A DNA stretch of 37,303 nt from Paracoccaceae bacterium (lineage in GTDB: Bacteria > Pseudomonadota > Alphaproteobacteria > Rhodobacterales > Rhodobacteraceae): NCBI GenBank assembly GCA_022763485.1, contig JALEGX010000156.1, positions 1-37,303 of the forward strand, in the 5' to 3' direction. How positions within the stretch are numbered: position 1 is the first letter of the stretch; every line of letters begins with the position of its first letter. Under the pieces are notes generated by a model. The model saw only the letters and a list, made by a program, of their open reading frames with translations. It had not been told where the DNA came from and searched no databases. Shown piece after piece: positions 27,863-37,303 of the stretch. A program made the position numbers and the translations under genes.

Positions 27863-27976
27863 CAGGGTGCTCCAGAGCAAGGGCGCAGACGATCGTATTT
27901 CGCGGCAAATCCGTTAAGTTAGAATGAATCCCCAAAAAAGATCGCACCACAAAAATACAACCTTAGGTATTATTTT

Positions 27977-29143
27977 TCAACTTTTAGATAGTATTGCCAG
28001 AAAGAACCCGTCCGTCCCGTCCTCGGGCAACCAATGATGGGTGTTCACCAGCAACAGGTCCTCATGCCGTGCCAGCGCTGCCTTGACCTGCTCTTCGTTT
28101 TCGGACGCCAGCACGGAACAAGTGGCATAGGCCAGCACCCCGCCGGGTTTCAAAAACTGGCGCACATGGGACAGGATGTCGGACTGGATCTGCTGGATCT
28201 CCTCCAGCCGCGCTTGCGTCAGCAGCCATTTTCCCTCGGGCGCCCGGCGCCACGAGCCGGAGCCGGAACAGGGCACGTCACAGAGGATCAGGTCAAATGG
28301 GCCAGCCTTCGGCAGGGCCTCCTGTTCGGTCAGCGTCACGCGCACCTGCGCGCGTTTGGCCCGCGCGGGCAGATCGCGCATCCGCTGTGGAAAGGCATCA
28401 TGGGCATACAGATGCAGATCGGACAGCGCGGCCATTGCAAGGCTCTTGCCGCCCCCGCCCGCACAATAGTCCAGAACCTTCATGCCTGATGACAGCGGCA
28501 GAGCCTCCACGATGGCCTGACTGCCCGCGTCCTGCAATTCGATTACCCCATCGGCATAAAGCGCGGAGTTGCGGATCTTGCGCTCGCCCTCCACCACTTC
28601 CAGCGCCTGCGCAGCGGCGGCATGTGCAACCGCCGAGATGCCCTGCTCCTGCAGCTGGTCAATCACCTGCGGCACCTGCGCGCGGCGTGCATTGACCCGC
28701 AGGTGGACCGGCGCGCGCTGACGCAAGGCTTGCGCACAGGCGAGCGCCTTGTCTCCCAGGCTGCTTTGAAACCGTGCCCACAGCCAATCCGGCAGGTCGG
28801 CCTGCTCCGCCGGATCCAGCTCGGTGCGCCCGGCGTCCTGCTCTTGTGCCGTCAGCGCTGCGGGGGCATGGGGCAGCCCGGTGAAGACCTCTTGCGGATC
28901 GGCGCCCGCAGCCCGCAGTGCCCCCAGCATCAGGGCGCGGCCGCTCTCTCCGCCGCCAAAGGCCGCAAAGCTGCGTCGGTTGCGCAGAACGCCAAAGACG
29001 TGATCGCGGATCGCCGCACGGTCCTTGGATCCGGCAAAGCGGCTGCGCCGGGCCCAGCCGGTCAGCGCCTGTTCGGCGGGCTTGCCTGCCTGAATTTCAT
29101 CAAGGATCTCAATGGCGGATTGAACGCGGGCTGCGGGCGTCAT
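27977..29143 (-). CDS. rsmB: 16S rRNA m5C methyltransferase, RsmB/NOL1/NOP2 family
   Basis: A 388-residue SAM-dependent RNA methyltransferase. An N-terminal helical NusB-like region (about 1-130) is followed by the catalytic fold. The SAM loop is DYCAGGGGKS at 225-234. The two family cysteines are C292 in DVPCSGSGSWRR and C342 in YATCSV; the second is the nucleophile in RsmB-type enzymes. The start at 29143 follows GAGG; an upstream ATG 11 codons earlier is less likely. RsmB methylates C967 of 16S rRNA in E. coli, but other members of the family have different targets, so the exact site is inferred. Confidence 0.88.
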   Translation of the reverse strand: MTPAARVQSAIEILDEIQAGKPAEQALTGWARRSRFAGSKDRAAIRDHVFGVLRNRRSFAAFGGGESGRALMLGALRAAGADPQEVFTGLPHAPAALTAQEQDAGRTELDPAEQADLPDWLWARFQSSLGDKALACAQALRQRAPVHLRVNARRAQVPQVIDQLQEQGISAVAHAAAAQALEVVEGERKIRNSALYADGVIELQDAGSQAIVEALPLSSGMKVLDYCAGGGGKSLAMAALSDLHLYAHDAFPQRMRDLPARAKRAQVRVTLTEQEALPKAGPFDLILCDVPCSGSGSWRRAPEGKWLLTQARLEEIQQIQSDILSHVRQFLKPGGVLAYATCSVLASENEEQVKAALARHEDLLLVNTHHWLPEDGTDGFFLAILSKS

Positions 29144-29223
29144 GCGGACCTCGGGTGACGGGAGTGTTGACCGCATCGACCTATAGCGGATCGACCCTCC
29201 GCCGCAAGCCCGACCCCGGCCAA

Positions 29224-29258
29224 TAAAAAGGGGGCGGTGCTGCGCGCCTCGCCCCCTT
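29224..29258 (-). terminator. Intrinsic terminator of guaB
   Basis: AAGGGGGCG and CGCCCCCTT form a 9-bp stem with a 13-nt loop, followed on the minus strand by TTTATTG. It sits 30 bp after the guaB stop. Confidence 0.85.
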
Positions 29259-29286
29259 CGAACAGGATCTGTCTGACCGCGTGGTC

Positions 29287-30738
<1,452 letters not shown>

Positions 30739-30946
30739 TCATCCCCATGCAAAACACCGTTTGGCGGCCACCCTATCGCATGGATCCGAGACGGGGAAAA
30801 GGCCCGCACCGAATATTATTGTGCAACAGGCGACACGGAGCGGCCGAGCACCCGGAAAGGCACATTTCAGGCGTAACTTTTTGCGGAAATGACGCCGCCG
30901 GACCAGAAAATGCCGCCCGCCGCCTTTTCCTTTCCGATCAAAATCT

Positions 30947-30972
30947 TATTCTCCGCGAGAAACGCGGAATAA
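30947..30972. other. Imperfect hairpin just before the ASKHA gene
   Basis: TCCGCG-AGAAA-CGCGGA is a perfect 6-bp stem, extended by TTAT/ATAA across a 2-nt bulge. It ends 12 nt before the start codon, immediately ahead of the ribosome binding site AAGG. It could act as a translational control hairpin or a dyad operator. The rest of the 246-bp gap between guaB and this gene shows nothing I can identify. Confidence 0.4.
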
Positions 30973-30984
30973 CAAGGCACGTCC

Positions 30985-33030
30985 ATGACCACCGATCCCC
31001 TCGTCGTTTTCACCCCGTCCGGCAAACGCGGACATTTTCCTGTTGGCACTCCGGTTCTGACCGCCGCCCGACAATTGGGCGTCGATCTGGATTCGGTCTG
31101 TGGCGGGCGCGGCATCTGCTCGAAATGCCAGATCACGCCCTCCTACGGTGAGTTTCCCAAACACGGTGTCACGGTTGATGACGATGCGCTGAGCGAATGG
31201 AACAAGGTCGAACAGCGCTACAAGGACAAGCGTGGCCTGATCGATGGGCGGCGTCTGGGCTGTCAGGCCAAGATCGAAGGCGATGTGGTCATTGACGTGC
31301 CGCCGGAAAGCCAGGTGCACCGCCAGGTGGTCCGCAAACGGGCCGAAGCGCGCGACATCACCATGAACCCCTCGACCCGCCTGTTCTATGTCGAGGTGGA
31401 AGAGCCCGACATGCACAAGCCGTCGGGCGATATGGAGCGTCTGATTGAGGCGCTGGAAACCCAGTGGGAGCTGAAGGGCGTCAAGACCGACCTGCATATC
31501 CTGCAGCAGATGCAGCCGGTACTGCGCAAGGGCGACTGGAAAGTCACCGTGGCCGTTCACCTGGGCGACGAAAGCCACCCGCCCAAGATCATGCACATCT
31601 GGCCAGGCTACTACGAAGGCACCGTCTATGGACTGGCGGTGGACCTCGGCTCCACCACCATTGCGGCCCATCTGTGTGACCTGAAATCCGGTGAGGTCGT
31701 GGCCTCCTCGGGCATCATGAACCCGCAGATCCGCTTTGGCGAAGACCTGATGAGCCGGGTCAGCTATGCGATGATGAACAAGGGCGGCGACCTTGAGATG
31801 ACCAAGGCCGTCCGCGAAGGGATGAACGCGCTGTTCACCCAGATCGCGGCCGAAGCCGAAATCGACAAGGCGCTGATCGTGGACGCGGTCTTTGTCTGCA
31901 ACCCGGTCATGCATCACCTGTTCCTGGGCATCGACCCGTTCGAGCTGGGTCAGGCCCCGTTTGCGCTGGCTACCTCCAACGCGCTGGGCCTGCGCGCTAC
32001 CGAACTGGACCTGAACATCCACCCGGCAGCGCGGGTTTACCTGCTGCCCTGTATCGCCGGACACGTCGGCGCGGATGCGGCGGCGGTGGCGCTGTCGGAA
32101 GCGCCCGACAAATCCGAGGATCTGGTACTGGTTGTCGATGTGGGCACCAACGCCGAAATCCTGCTGGGCAACAAGACCAAGGTTCTGGCCTGTTCCTCGC
32201 CCACCGGTCCGGCCTTTGAGGGCGCACAGATCTCCAGCGGTCAGCGGGCCGCCCCCGGCGCCATCGAACGGGTTGAGATCGATCCAGTGACCAAGGAACC
32301 GCGCTTCCGGATCATCGGCTCGGAACTCTGGTCCGATGAAGATGGCTTTGCCCAGGCGATCGCAACCACCGGGATCACCGGTATCTGCGGCTCAGGCATC
32401 ATCGAAGCCATCGCGGAAATGCGCCTGGCCGGTGTGCTGGATGCGTCCGGCCTGATCGGATCGGCCGAACAGACCGGCACCGCGCGCTGTGTGCAGGACG
32501 GGCGGACCAATGCCTATCTTCTGTGGGACGGCTCTGCCGATGGTGGTCCGGTGATCACCGTGACCAACCCCGACATCCGCGCCATCCAGATGGCAAAGGC
32601 GGCGCTCTATTCCGGAGCGCGCCTCTTGATGGACAAGCTGGACGTGGACAAGGTGGACCGCGTGGTTCTGGCCGGGGCCTTTGGCGCCCATATCAGCGCC
32701 AAACACGCCATGGTTCTGGGCATGATCCCGGATTGTGAGCTGGACAAGGTCACCAGCGCGGGCAACGCCGCCGGCACCGGCGCGCGGATCGCCCTGCTGA
32801 ACACCGATGCCCGCAAGGAAATCGAAACCACCGTTCAGAACATCGAAAAGATCGAAACAGCGGTTGAGGCGCGCTTCCAGGAGCATTTTGTCAATGCCTC
32901 TGCCATCCCCAACTCCTCGGATCCGTTCCCGATCCTGGGCACCGTGGTGGACCTGCCTGCGGTGAACTTCAACACCGGGGGCGGTGATGGTGAGGCCGGA
33001 GGCGGACGCCGCCGACGCCGCCGCGGCTGA
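30985..33030 (+). CDS. [2Fe-2S] ferredoxin-ASKHA domain protein (DUF4445), corrinoid-protein activator type
   Basis: A 681-residue protein. The N-terminal plant-type ferredoxin domain has ligands C39, C45, C48 and C93 (CGGRGICSKC and LGCQ). After a linker, the ASKHA ATPase-like domain starts with VDLGSTTIAAH (219-229) and includes VVDVGTNAEILL, SSPTGPAFEGAQI, GICGSGIIEAIAEM and LAGAFGAH. This layout matches the RACE/RamA group, which uses ATP and a low-potential electron to restore Co(I) in corrinoid methyltransferase systems. No corrinoid protein or methyltransferase gene is nearby, so the client is unknown. The C-terminal ~25 residues are low complexity, ending with six arginines and glycine. 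The ribosome binding site is AAGG. Confidence 0.88.
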   Translation: MTTDPLVVFTPSGKRGHFPVGTPVLTAARQLGVDLDSVCGGRGICSKCQITPSYGEFPKHGVTVDDDALSEWNKVEQRYKDKRGLIDGRRLGCQAKIEGDVVIDVPPESQVHRQVVRKRAEARDITMNPSTRLFYVEVEEPDMHKPSGDMERLIEALETQWELKGVKTDLHILQQMQPVLRKGDWKVTVAVHLGDESHPPKIMHIWPGYYEGTVYGLAVDLGSTTIAAHLCDLKSGEVVASSGIMNPQIRFGEDLMSRVSYAMMNKGGDLEMTKAVREGMNALFTQIAAEAEIDKALIVDAVFVCNPVMHHLFLGIDPFELGQAPFALATSNALGLRATELDLNIHPAARVYLLPCIAGHVGADAAAVALSEAPDKSEDLVLVVDVGTNAEILLGNKTKVLACSSPTGPAFEGAQISSGQRAAPGAIERVEIDPVTKEPRFRIIGSELWSDEDGFAQAIATTGITGICGSGIIEAIAEMRLAGVLDASGLIGSAEQTGTARCVQDGRTNAYLLWDGSADGGPVITVTNPDIRAIQMAKAALYSGARLLMDKLDVDKVDRVVLAGAFGAHISAKHAMVLGMIPDCELDKVTSAGNAAGTGARIALLNTDARKEIETTVQNIEKIETAVEARFQEHFVNASAIPNSSDPFPILGTVVDLPAVNFNTGGGDGEAGGGRRRRRRG

Positions 33031-33054
33031 TCCGCATCCCCAAGTCTTGATAGG

Positions 33055-33087
33055 CGCCCCGGTCCCGGACCGGGGCGTTTGTCTTTT
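33055..33087 (+). terminator. Intrinsic terminator after the ASKHA gene
   Basis: CGCCCCGGT (33055-33063) pairs perfectly with ACCGGGGCG (33069-33077) around a 5-nt loop, followed by TTTGTCTTTT. The minus-strand flank is not T-rich, so it probably serves the plus-strand gene only. Confidence 0.85.
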
Positions 33088-33103
33088 GCAAGGACCTCAG
33101 CCG

Positions 33104-34648
33104 TCAGCGAAAGAGATCCAGCTGGTCGGAGGATGATCCTTGCGCGCGACGCGTCTTCGGCCGTGTCGTGGGGCGCGTCTTGCGGCTGCCATGCCGTTGG
33201 ACCACCGCCAGTTTGTGGCTGCGAAAACCGTCTGACTTGCGAATGGCGGCGATGCGGTCCTTGGCCTGCTTGCTGGTAAGGGCATGATCAACGATGGGGG
33301 GCGGATACCCCGATGCCGCAACGCCGGAAGCGGGATCGAACAACCCGCCCGCGGTCCAGGGTTCATGCACCATCCCGTCAGGCGCATCGCGCAACTCTGG
33401 CACCCAGCGCCGGACAAAGGTCCCGCCTGGGTCCTGATCGAGCCCCTGTTTGACCGGATTGTAAACCCGGATCGTATTGATCCCGGTCACGCCCGACTGC
33501 ATCTGGAACTGGCTGTAGTGTATGCCCGGCTCATAATCGGTGAACAGCTGCGCCAGATAGGGCGCGGTCCTGCGCCAGTCGAGCCAGAGCTGATAGCTGG
33601 CAAAGCTGACCAGCATCGCCCGCATACGGAACGTGATCCATCCCTGCTGGATCAGGCTGCGCATACAGGCGTCAACAAAGGGATAACCGGTGCGCCCCCG
33701 GGCCCAGGCATCGAACCGCTGCGGATCAAACTCCGCCTCGCGCATTCCCTCGAAGGCCGGGTGCATGCACCGGGTTTCAAGGCGCGGCTCATCCTCCAGC
33801 TTCTGCACAAAGTGACAGCGCCACGCCAGCCGGGAGCCAAATGCGCTCAGGTTGCGGCCAAAGCTCTTGCGCTCCAGCGGGCTCAACCCCTTGCGGCGCT
33901 GCTCAAGGGCCTGCACGACCTCCCGCACCGACATCGCGCCCCATGCGATATGGGCAGAGAGACGGGAACAGCTGCGCTCGGATGCACCGGGCGAAGAGAT
34001 ATGCCTGAGGTATCCCTGCGCCCGCTGGGTCAGAAAGCTTTGCAGATCCGCAACAGCGGCGCGCCTGCCACCGCGTTGCGTACCCCCTGCAACCGCTGAG
34101 CCCATCATAGGATCCTGCTTGCCGGGCAGCGGTTCGGACCGGCAATCCGGTACCGGTGTCAGAACCGCCGGTTTCGGCACCAGCGGCGCGCTCATGCGCT
34201 GATTGCGGATCCGGCTCCAGTCATCGCGGCTGGCCAGCCTGCGCACCACACCGTTTGATGGCAGCTCCCGCAGGGTCAGACCGGTTTCCCGGCACATGCG
34301 GCGCACCCGCTTGTCCCGCTCGTAGGTCCACAGGTCTGCGGTTTCCTCATGCGCCCAAAGCGTCGTGGCACCGGTTTCCCGTCGCAGCGCATTCAGCACC
34401 GCACAGGCCTCGCCCCGGCGCAGGATCAGCGGCTGCCCAAGCGCCCGCAGTGCCCTGTCCAGATCCGTCAGACAGTCATGGATGACGCTCCAATGTCGGG
34501 TCGAGGCGAAGGGCTGCGCCCAATAGTCCGGCTCAACGATGTAGAGCGGTACAACCGGCCGCCCGTGTTCTGCGGCCTGAAACAGCGGGGCGTGGTCATG
34601 GACCCGCAGATCCCGCTTGAACCAGACGATCTGTGCCCCCTCAACCAT
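33104..34648 (-). CDS. Full-length photolyase/cryptochrome homologue with divergent FAD pocket and C-terminal QLDLF
   Basis: A 514-residue flavoprotein of the photolyase family in normal order: alpha/beta antenna domain (1-~130, IVWFKRDLRVHDHAPL), linker, then the helical FAD domain (~200-430: RLAWRCHFVQKLEDEP, GRTGYPFVDACMRSL and RRWVPEL). Hand alignment with E. coli photolyase suggests several pocket residues differ: R273 for E274, F340 for N341, H377 for N378, F381 for W382 and M383 for W384. I recall this MQSGVTGINTI-type segment from a separate bacterial subgroup. The last ~35 residues are basic, probably disordered, and end in QLDLF (509-513) plus R. The ATG lies inside the end of the preceding gene (8-nt overlap). 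DNA repair or light sensing are both possible. Confidence 0.88.
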   Translation of the reverse strand: MVEGAQIVWFKRDLRVHDHAPLFQAAEHGRPVVPLYIVEPDYWAQPFASTRHWSVIHDCLTDLDRALRALGQPLILRRGEACAVLNALRRETGATTLWAHEETADLWTYERDKRVRRMCRETGLTLRELPSNGVVRRLASRDDWSRIRNQRMSAPLVPKPAVLTPVPDCRSEPLPGKQDPMMGSAVAGGTQRGGRRAAVADLQSFLTQRAQGYLRHISSPGASERSCSRLSAHIAWGAMSVREVVQALEQRRKGLSPLERKSFGRNLSAFGSRLAWRCHFVQKLEDEPRLETRCMHPAFEGMREAEFDPQRFDAWARGRTGYPFVDACMRSLIQQGWITFRMRAMLVSFASYQLWLDWRRTAPYLAQLFTDYEPGIHYSQFQMQSGVTGINTIRVYNPVKQGLDQDPGGTFVRRWVPELRDAPDGMVHEPWTAGGLFDPASGVAASGYPPPIVDHALTSKQAKDRIAAIRKSDGFRSHKLAVVQRHGSRKTRPTTRPKTRRAQGSSSDQLDLFR

Positions 34649-35780
34649 CCATGATCCCCAAACTGGTCAGCAGCTTCGGGATCTGTTTCTTGAGCTTGAA
34701 AAACCCCTTGTCAGCATGGGGCCAGACGCGGCGGTCATAGGGGCGCAGGACCTGCTGCACGCGGATCCCGGCCTGCGCAAGCCGCACCCGCGCGCGGTCC
34801 AGCCCATCGGCCACCGGCCCCACGGGCGTGAAGTCCACAACGACCTGCGCGACGCCTGCAGCCTCTGCTGCGCGCAGAATGGCCTCACTCCACAGATGCC
34901 CGATGCAGATCTCGCCCCCCTGCTCTGTCGCGGCCCGGCAGATCGCCGCTTGTGCAAAATCCGAACTGAGCGGTGAAACGACAGCCAGAACGCCCGCTTC
35001 CTGTGGCAGTGGCGTCAAACCCGCACCGCAGTCTTCCTCGGTCAGCAGCCTCAGATGAGGTCCGGGCGCGGATATGGCGGGGGGAACGAAGGGAATGAAA
35101 GGATGCTCCGCTGGCTCGGTAAGGGGCATCGCGTCCGTCGCCAACTGCCCCACCGGATTGAAACGACCCTCGGTGAAGCGGGCGATGTTTTCAGCCGATG
35201 CCAGATAGTGCTTGCCCTTGGTGTGCAATCCCGCGACCCACCGCCAGCTGAGCGTGTTCGAGGCCGGGTCCCCGTCCCGCAGGTGGGTCAGAAAGAAATC
35301 AGCGCCCAGCTGCCACGGCAGGCGCAGGGTAAAGATCCAGATGGAGGCAAACCACATGCGCGCGTGATTGTGCAGATAGCCTTCTGTGATCAGCTGGCGG
35401 CTCCAATGGTCAAAACAGTCGATCCCCGTCCGCCCTTCGATCGCAGCCAAGTAATCACCCCCTGCTCGCTCACGCGCCCGATTGCGTCCCACCTTGTAAC
35501 TCTGCCAGACCGAGGGGCGTTGCTGTAGCCAACCCTTGAAATAGCCGCGCCAGAAGACTTCCTGCACGAAGGATTGCGCCTCACGGGGCGTGTGATCCTC
35601 CAGGATGCGGCGCAGGATTTCGTCCTCGGTCAGCAGGCGATGCCGGATCCACGGGGACAGGCCGCTGACCCCGCTGACGGGCACGTCGAAGTTTCGGCGC
35701 GCCTGATACGCCTGCCCGGCGTTGGGCAGAAACGCCTCCAGCCGCCGCAGCCCCGCCTGCCGTGTGGCCTCAAACATCAT
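34641..35780 (-). CDS. Short photolyase: FAD domain first, alpha/beta domain at the C-terminus
   Basis: A 379-residue photolyase relative with no N-terminal antenna domain. Residues 1-~210 are the FAD-binding helical domain. They keep what look like the CPD photolyase pocket residues: E74 and W77 (QEVFW), N138 (YLHNHARM), N175 (GDPASN), W179 and W181 (SWRWVAG). After a proline-rich linker (~215-245), residues ~262-379 form an alpha/beta region ([10 protein letters not shown], then [13 protein letters not shown]) ending [18 protein letters not shown], which resembles part of the antenna domain that normally comes first. ATG codons at 35780 and 35777 are both possible, with AAGGGG upstream. The start overlaps the DUF2256 gene by 11 nt and the end overlaps the next photolyase gene. 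Confidence 0.87.
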   Translation of the reverse strand: MMFEATRQAGLRRLEAFLPNAGQAYQARRNFDVPVSGVSGLSPWIRHRLLTEDEILRRILEDHTPREAQSFVQEVFWRGYFKGWLQQRPSVWQSYKVGRNRARERAGGDYLAAIEGRTGIDCFDHWSRQLITEGYLHNHARMWFASIWIFTLRLPWQLGADFFLTHLRDGDPASNTLSWRWVAGLHTKGKHYLASAENIARFTEGRFNPVGQLATDAMPLTEPAEHPFIPFVPPAISAPGPHLRLLTEEDCGAGLTPLPQEAGVLAVVSPLSSDFAQAAICRAATEQGGEICIGHLWSEAILRAAEAAGVAQVVVDFTPVGPVADGLDRARVRLAQAGIRVQQVLRPYDRRVWPHADKGFFKLKKQIPKLLTSLGIMDG

Positions 35781-35928
35781 GGCGCGACCCCTTGCTGCCC
35801 GAGCGGCTTCGCCGGCATCGCTCAGAACAATAGCGCACCTCGTCCCAGACCCTGGCCCATTTCCTGCGCCACGCGAAGGGACGACCGCAGACCACGCAGG
35901 TCTTTTGGGGCAGATCAGACTTTTTCAT
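35770..35928 (-). CDS. DUF2256 zinc-finger microprotein
   Basis: A 52-residue basic protein. Four cysteines (C11, C14, C34, C38) in a CxxC-x19-CxxxC layout suggest a zinc finger. [22 protein letters not shown] is the segment by which I recognise DUF2256 from memory; members often sit beside cryptochrome or photolyase genes. Its ATG lies within the last codons of the FeS photolyase gene (14-nt overlap) and its TGA lies within the start of the short photolyase gene (11-nt overlap). This double overlap and the intact cysteine pattern make it a real gene despite its size. It may be a DNA- or protein-binding accessory of the operon; the function is unknown. Confidence 0.88.
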   Translation of the reverse strand: MKKSDLPQKTCVVCGRPFAWRRKWARVWDEVRYCSERCRRSRSGSKGSRHDV

Positions 35929-37303
35929 GGTGATCCAGCGCCTTGAAGAACCGAGCGGCGTCTGCCTGATTGGCCGCCCGCTTGTCCGGGCTCATCCGGT
36001 CCAGGGTCCTGTAGACGAAGCCCAGCCGCGGATTGCCGCGCAGCCGGCCAGCGTTGCGATCCATGAAGTCCCAATAGAGGTAGTTGAACGGGCAGGCCTT
36101 GGGACCGTTCTTGGTTCCCACCTTGTAGGAACAGCCCGCGCAATAATCCGACATCCGATTGATGTAAGCGCCGCTGGCCGCATAGGGCTTGGACCCCAGC
36201 ACACCGCCGTCGGCAAACAGCACCATGCCATGCACGTTGGGCAGTTCCACCCATTCATAGGCATCCGCATAGACCAGCAGATACCACTCATTGACCTGCT
36301 CAGGATCGACCCCGGCCAGCAGTGCGAAATTGCCCAGCACCATGAGCCGCTGGATATGGTGGGCATAGGCGTTTTGTCTGGTTTCCAGAACGCATTGGCG
36401 CAGACAGTTCATCTGCGTCTGCCCATCCCAGTAAAAGGCAGGCAGATCGCGCTGGGCGCCCAGTGCGTTCCGGGTCTTGTACTCTGGCATCAACAGCCAA
36501 TAGATCCCACGCACATATTCACGCCATCCCAGGATCTGTCGGATGAAGCCCTCCACCGCATTCAACGGGGCGGCCCCTTCGTGATAGGCCCGTTCCGCCG
36601 CGCGCACGCATTCCAGCGGATCCAGCAGACCGATGTTGAGATAGAGCGCGATGTGGCTGTGAAACATCCACGGCTCGCCCTGCACCATCGCGTCCTGAAA
36701 ATCCCCGAACTGCGCAAGCCGCGCCTCAATGAACTGATCCAGCGCCCGCAGCGCCCCGGCGCGGGTGACGGCATAGGGAAACGGCTCCAGATCCCCAAAG
36801 TGATCGGGGAACTGCGCCGCCACCAGCGCCAGCACATCCGTTGTGATGTCATCCTGTGGTGCGGTGAAAGGCGGCGGAACGGTCAGGCCCACGGTGGGCG
36901 GTTTGCGGTTTTCCGCATCATAGTTCCATTGCCCACCAACCGGCTCCGATCCGTCCATCAACACCCCGAACTTGCGTCGCATTTGGCGATAGAAATACTC
37001 CATCCGCAATTGCTTGCGACCTTCGGCCCAAGCTGCAAACTCTTGATAAGACGCCAGAAAACGCAGATCCTGGCGGATGTCGACCGGAATGCCCAGCTGG
37101 GCCTCCCATGTCTGCATCTCTGTCAGAAGCCGGTATTCCCCCGGTTCCGTGACGATCACCTGCGTGACGCCCAGGTCCTGCACCGCGGCCCGCACTTCGC
37201 CCAACAAGGACCCGGCATTTCGCGGCGCGTCATAGGCTGTGTAGCGCAGCCTTATCCCGTCGGCGGCCAGATCCCGGGCGAAATGGCGCATGGCCGAGAA
37301 CAC
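35915..37303 (-). CDS. FeS-type bacterial (6-4) photolyase/cryptochrome (PhrB/CryB family), N-terminus beyond the window
   Basis: The visible 462 residues are the C-terminal part of an FeS-BCP protein. The [4Fe-4S] ligands are C300 (MNCLRQ), C388 and C391 (CAGC) and C404 (KACPFN) in visible numbering. Adding 50 gives exactly the ligand positions I recall for Agrobacterium PhrB (350, 438, 441, 454), so about 50 residues are missing past the right edge. [17 protein letters not shown] contains the histidine pair of the (6-4) lesion site (H315, H316). [10 protein letters not shown] belongs to the antenna-type domain. The first codon at the edge is GTG but is probably internal. PhrB repairs (6-4) photoproducts; Rhodobacter CryB also affects light-dependent gene expression. 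It is the most upstream visible gene of the photolyase operon. Confidence 0.93.
   Translation of the reverse strand: MFSAMRHFARDLAADGIRLRYTAYDAPRNAGSLLGEVRAAVQDLGVTQVIVTEPGEYRLLTEMQTWEAQLGIPVDIRQDLRFLASYQEFAAWAEGRKQLRMEYFYRQMRRKFGVLMDGSEPVGGQWNYDAENRKPPTVGLTVPPPFTAPQDDITTDVLALVAAQFPDHFGDLEPFPYAVTRAGALRALDQFIEARLAQFGDFQDAMVQGEPWMFHSHIALYLNIGLLDPLECVRAAERAYHEGAAPLNAVEGFIRQILGWREYVRGIYWLLMPEYKTRNALGAQRDLPAFYWDGQTQMNCLRQCVLETRQNAYAHHIQRLMVLGNFALLAGVDPEQVNEWYLLVYADAYEWVELPNVHGMVLFADGGVLGSKPYAASGAYINRMSDYCAGCSYKVGTKNGPKACPFNYLYWDFMDRNAGRLRGNPRLGFVYRTLDRMSPDKRAANQADAARFFKALDHHEKV

Noticed and set aside
30739..30984. Possible riboswitch or small RNA between guaB and the ASKHA gene
   Set aside because: I see no purine or cobalamin riboswitch core and no terminator-ended stem set. 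Only one small hairpin is present near the ASKHA start codon.
35781..35914. Apparent non-coding gap between two photolyase genes
   Set aside because: It is filled by a 52-residue DUF2256 gene on the minus strand with overlaps at both ends.

Overview
The window is GC-rich, gene-dense chromosomal DNA from an alphaproteobacterium, most likely a Roseobacter-group member of the Rhodobacteraceae. The evidence is the isc-suf operon led by an IscR without the usual cluster cysteines, a recA promoter with the alphaproteobacterial SOS box (GTTC-N7-GTTC), a CckA-type hybrid kinase, an FeS-type bacterial photolyase, and intergenic GC palindromes ending in GGAGTATTT. I see no rRNA, tRNA, CRISPR array, insertion sequence, phage gene or attachment site. 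No stretch longer than 300 bp lacks a gene.

Layout. 1-2303: end of a probable peptide-transporter permease gene, then a fused two-domain peptide ABC ATPase. 2323-4673 (minus): a di-heme cytochrome c peroxidase, an orphan membrane protein and a small lytic transglycosylase. 4901-5440: ssb, ending at a strong bidirectional terminator that also closes the suf operon. 5514-14826 (minus): the isc-suf operon in the order iscR, cysteine desulfurase, sufB, two tiny membrane proteins, FkbM methyltransferase, YbjQ-like protein, sufC, sufD, two YIP1-like membrane proteins, sufS. Its promoter has a 15-bp perfect palindrome over the -10 box. 15016-17064 (plus): a tightly coupled trio of alpha/beta hydrolase, small helical protein and a tandem-duplicated HD phosphohydrolase. 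17211-19470: an SMR exporter and typA. 19536-24751 (minus): class II amidotransferase, DUF1330 protein, alaS, recA. 24947-25540: sulfotransferase-like protein. 25556-30735 (minus): cckA, rsmB, guaB. 30985-33030: a [2Fe-2S]/ASKHA protein related to corrinoid-protein activators. 33104-37303 (minus): a four-gene photolyase operon running off the right edge.

Most of the window is housekeeping: Fe-S assembly, DNA repair and recombination, translation, GMP synthesis and cell-cycle signalling. The most unusual part is the photolyase operon. An FeS-type photolyase, a 52-residue DUF2256 zinc-finger protein, a short photolyase with its FAD domain first and an alpha/beta domain after it, and a full-length photolyase homologue all have overlapping ends. 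By hand alignment the short protein keeps the canonical CPD-photolyase pocket residues. The full-length one has lost several of them but ends in QLDLF, a textbook beta-clamp-binding pentapeptide. The second point of interest is the set of six non-Fe-S genes, mostly membrane proteins, translationally coupled inside the suf operon.
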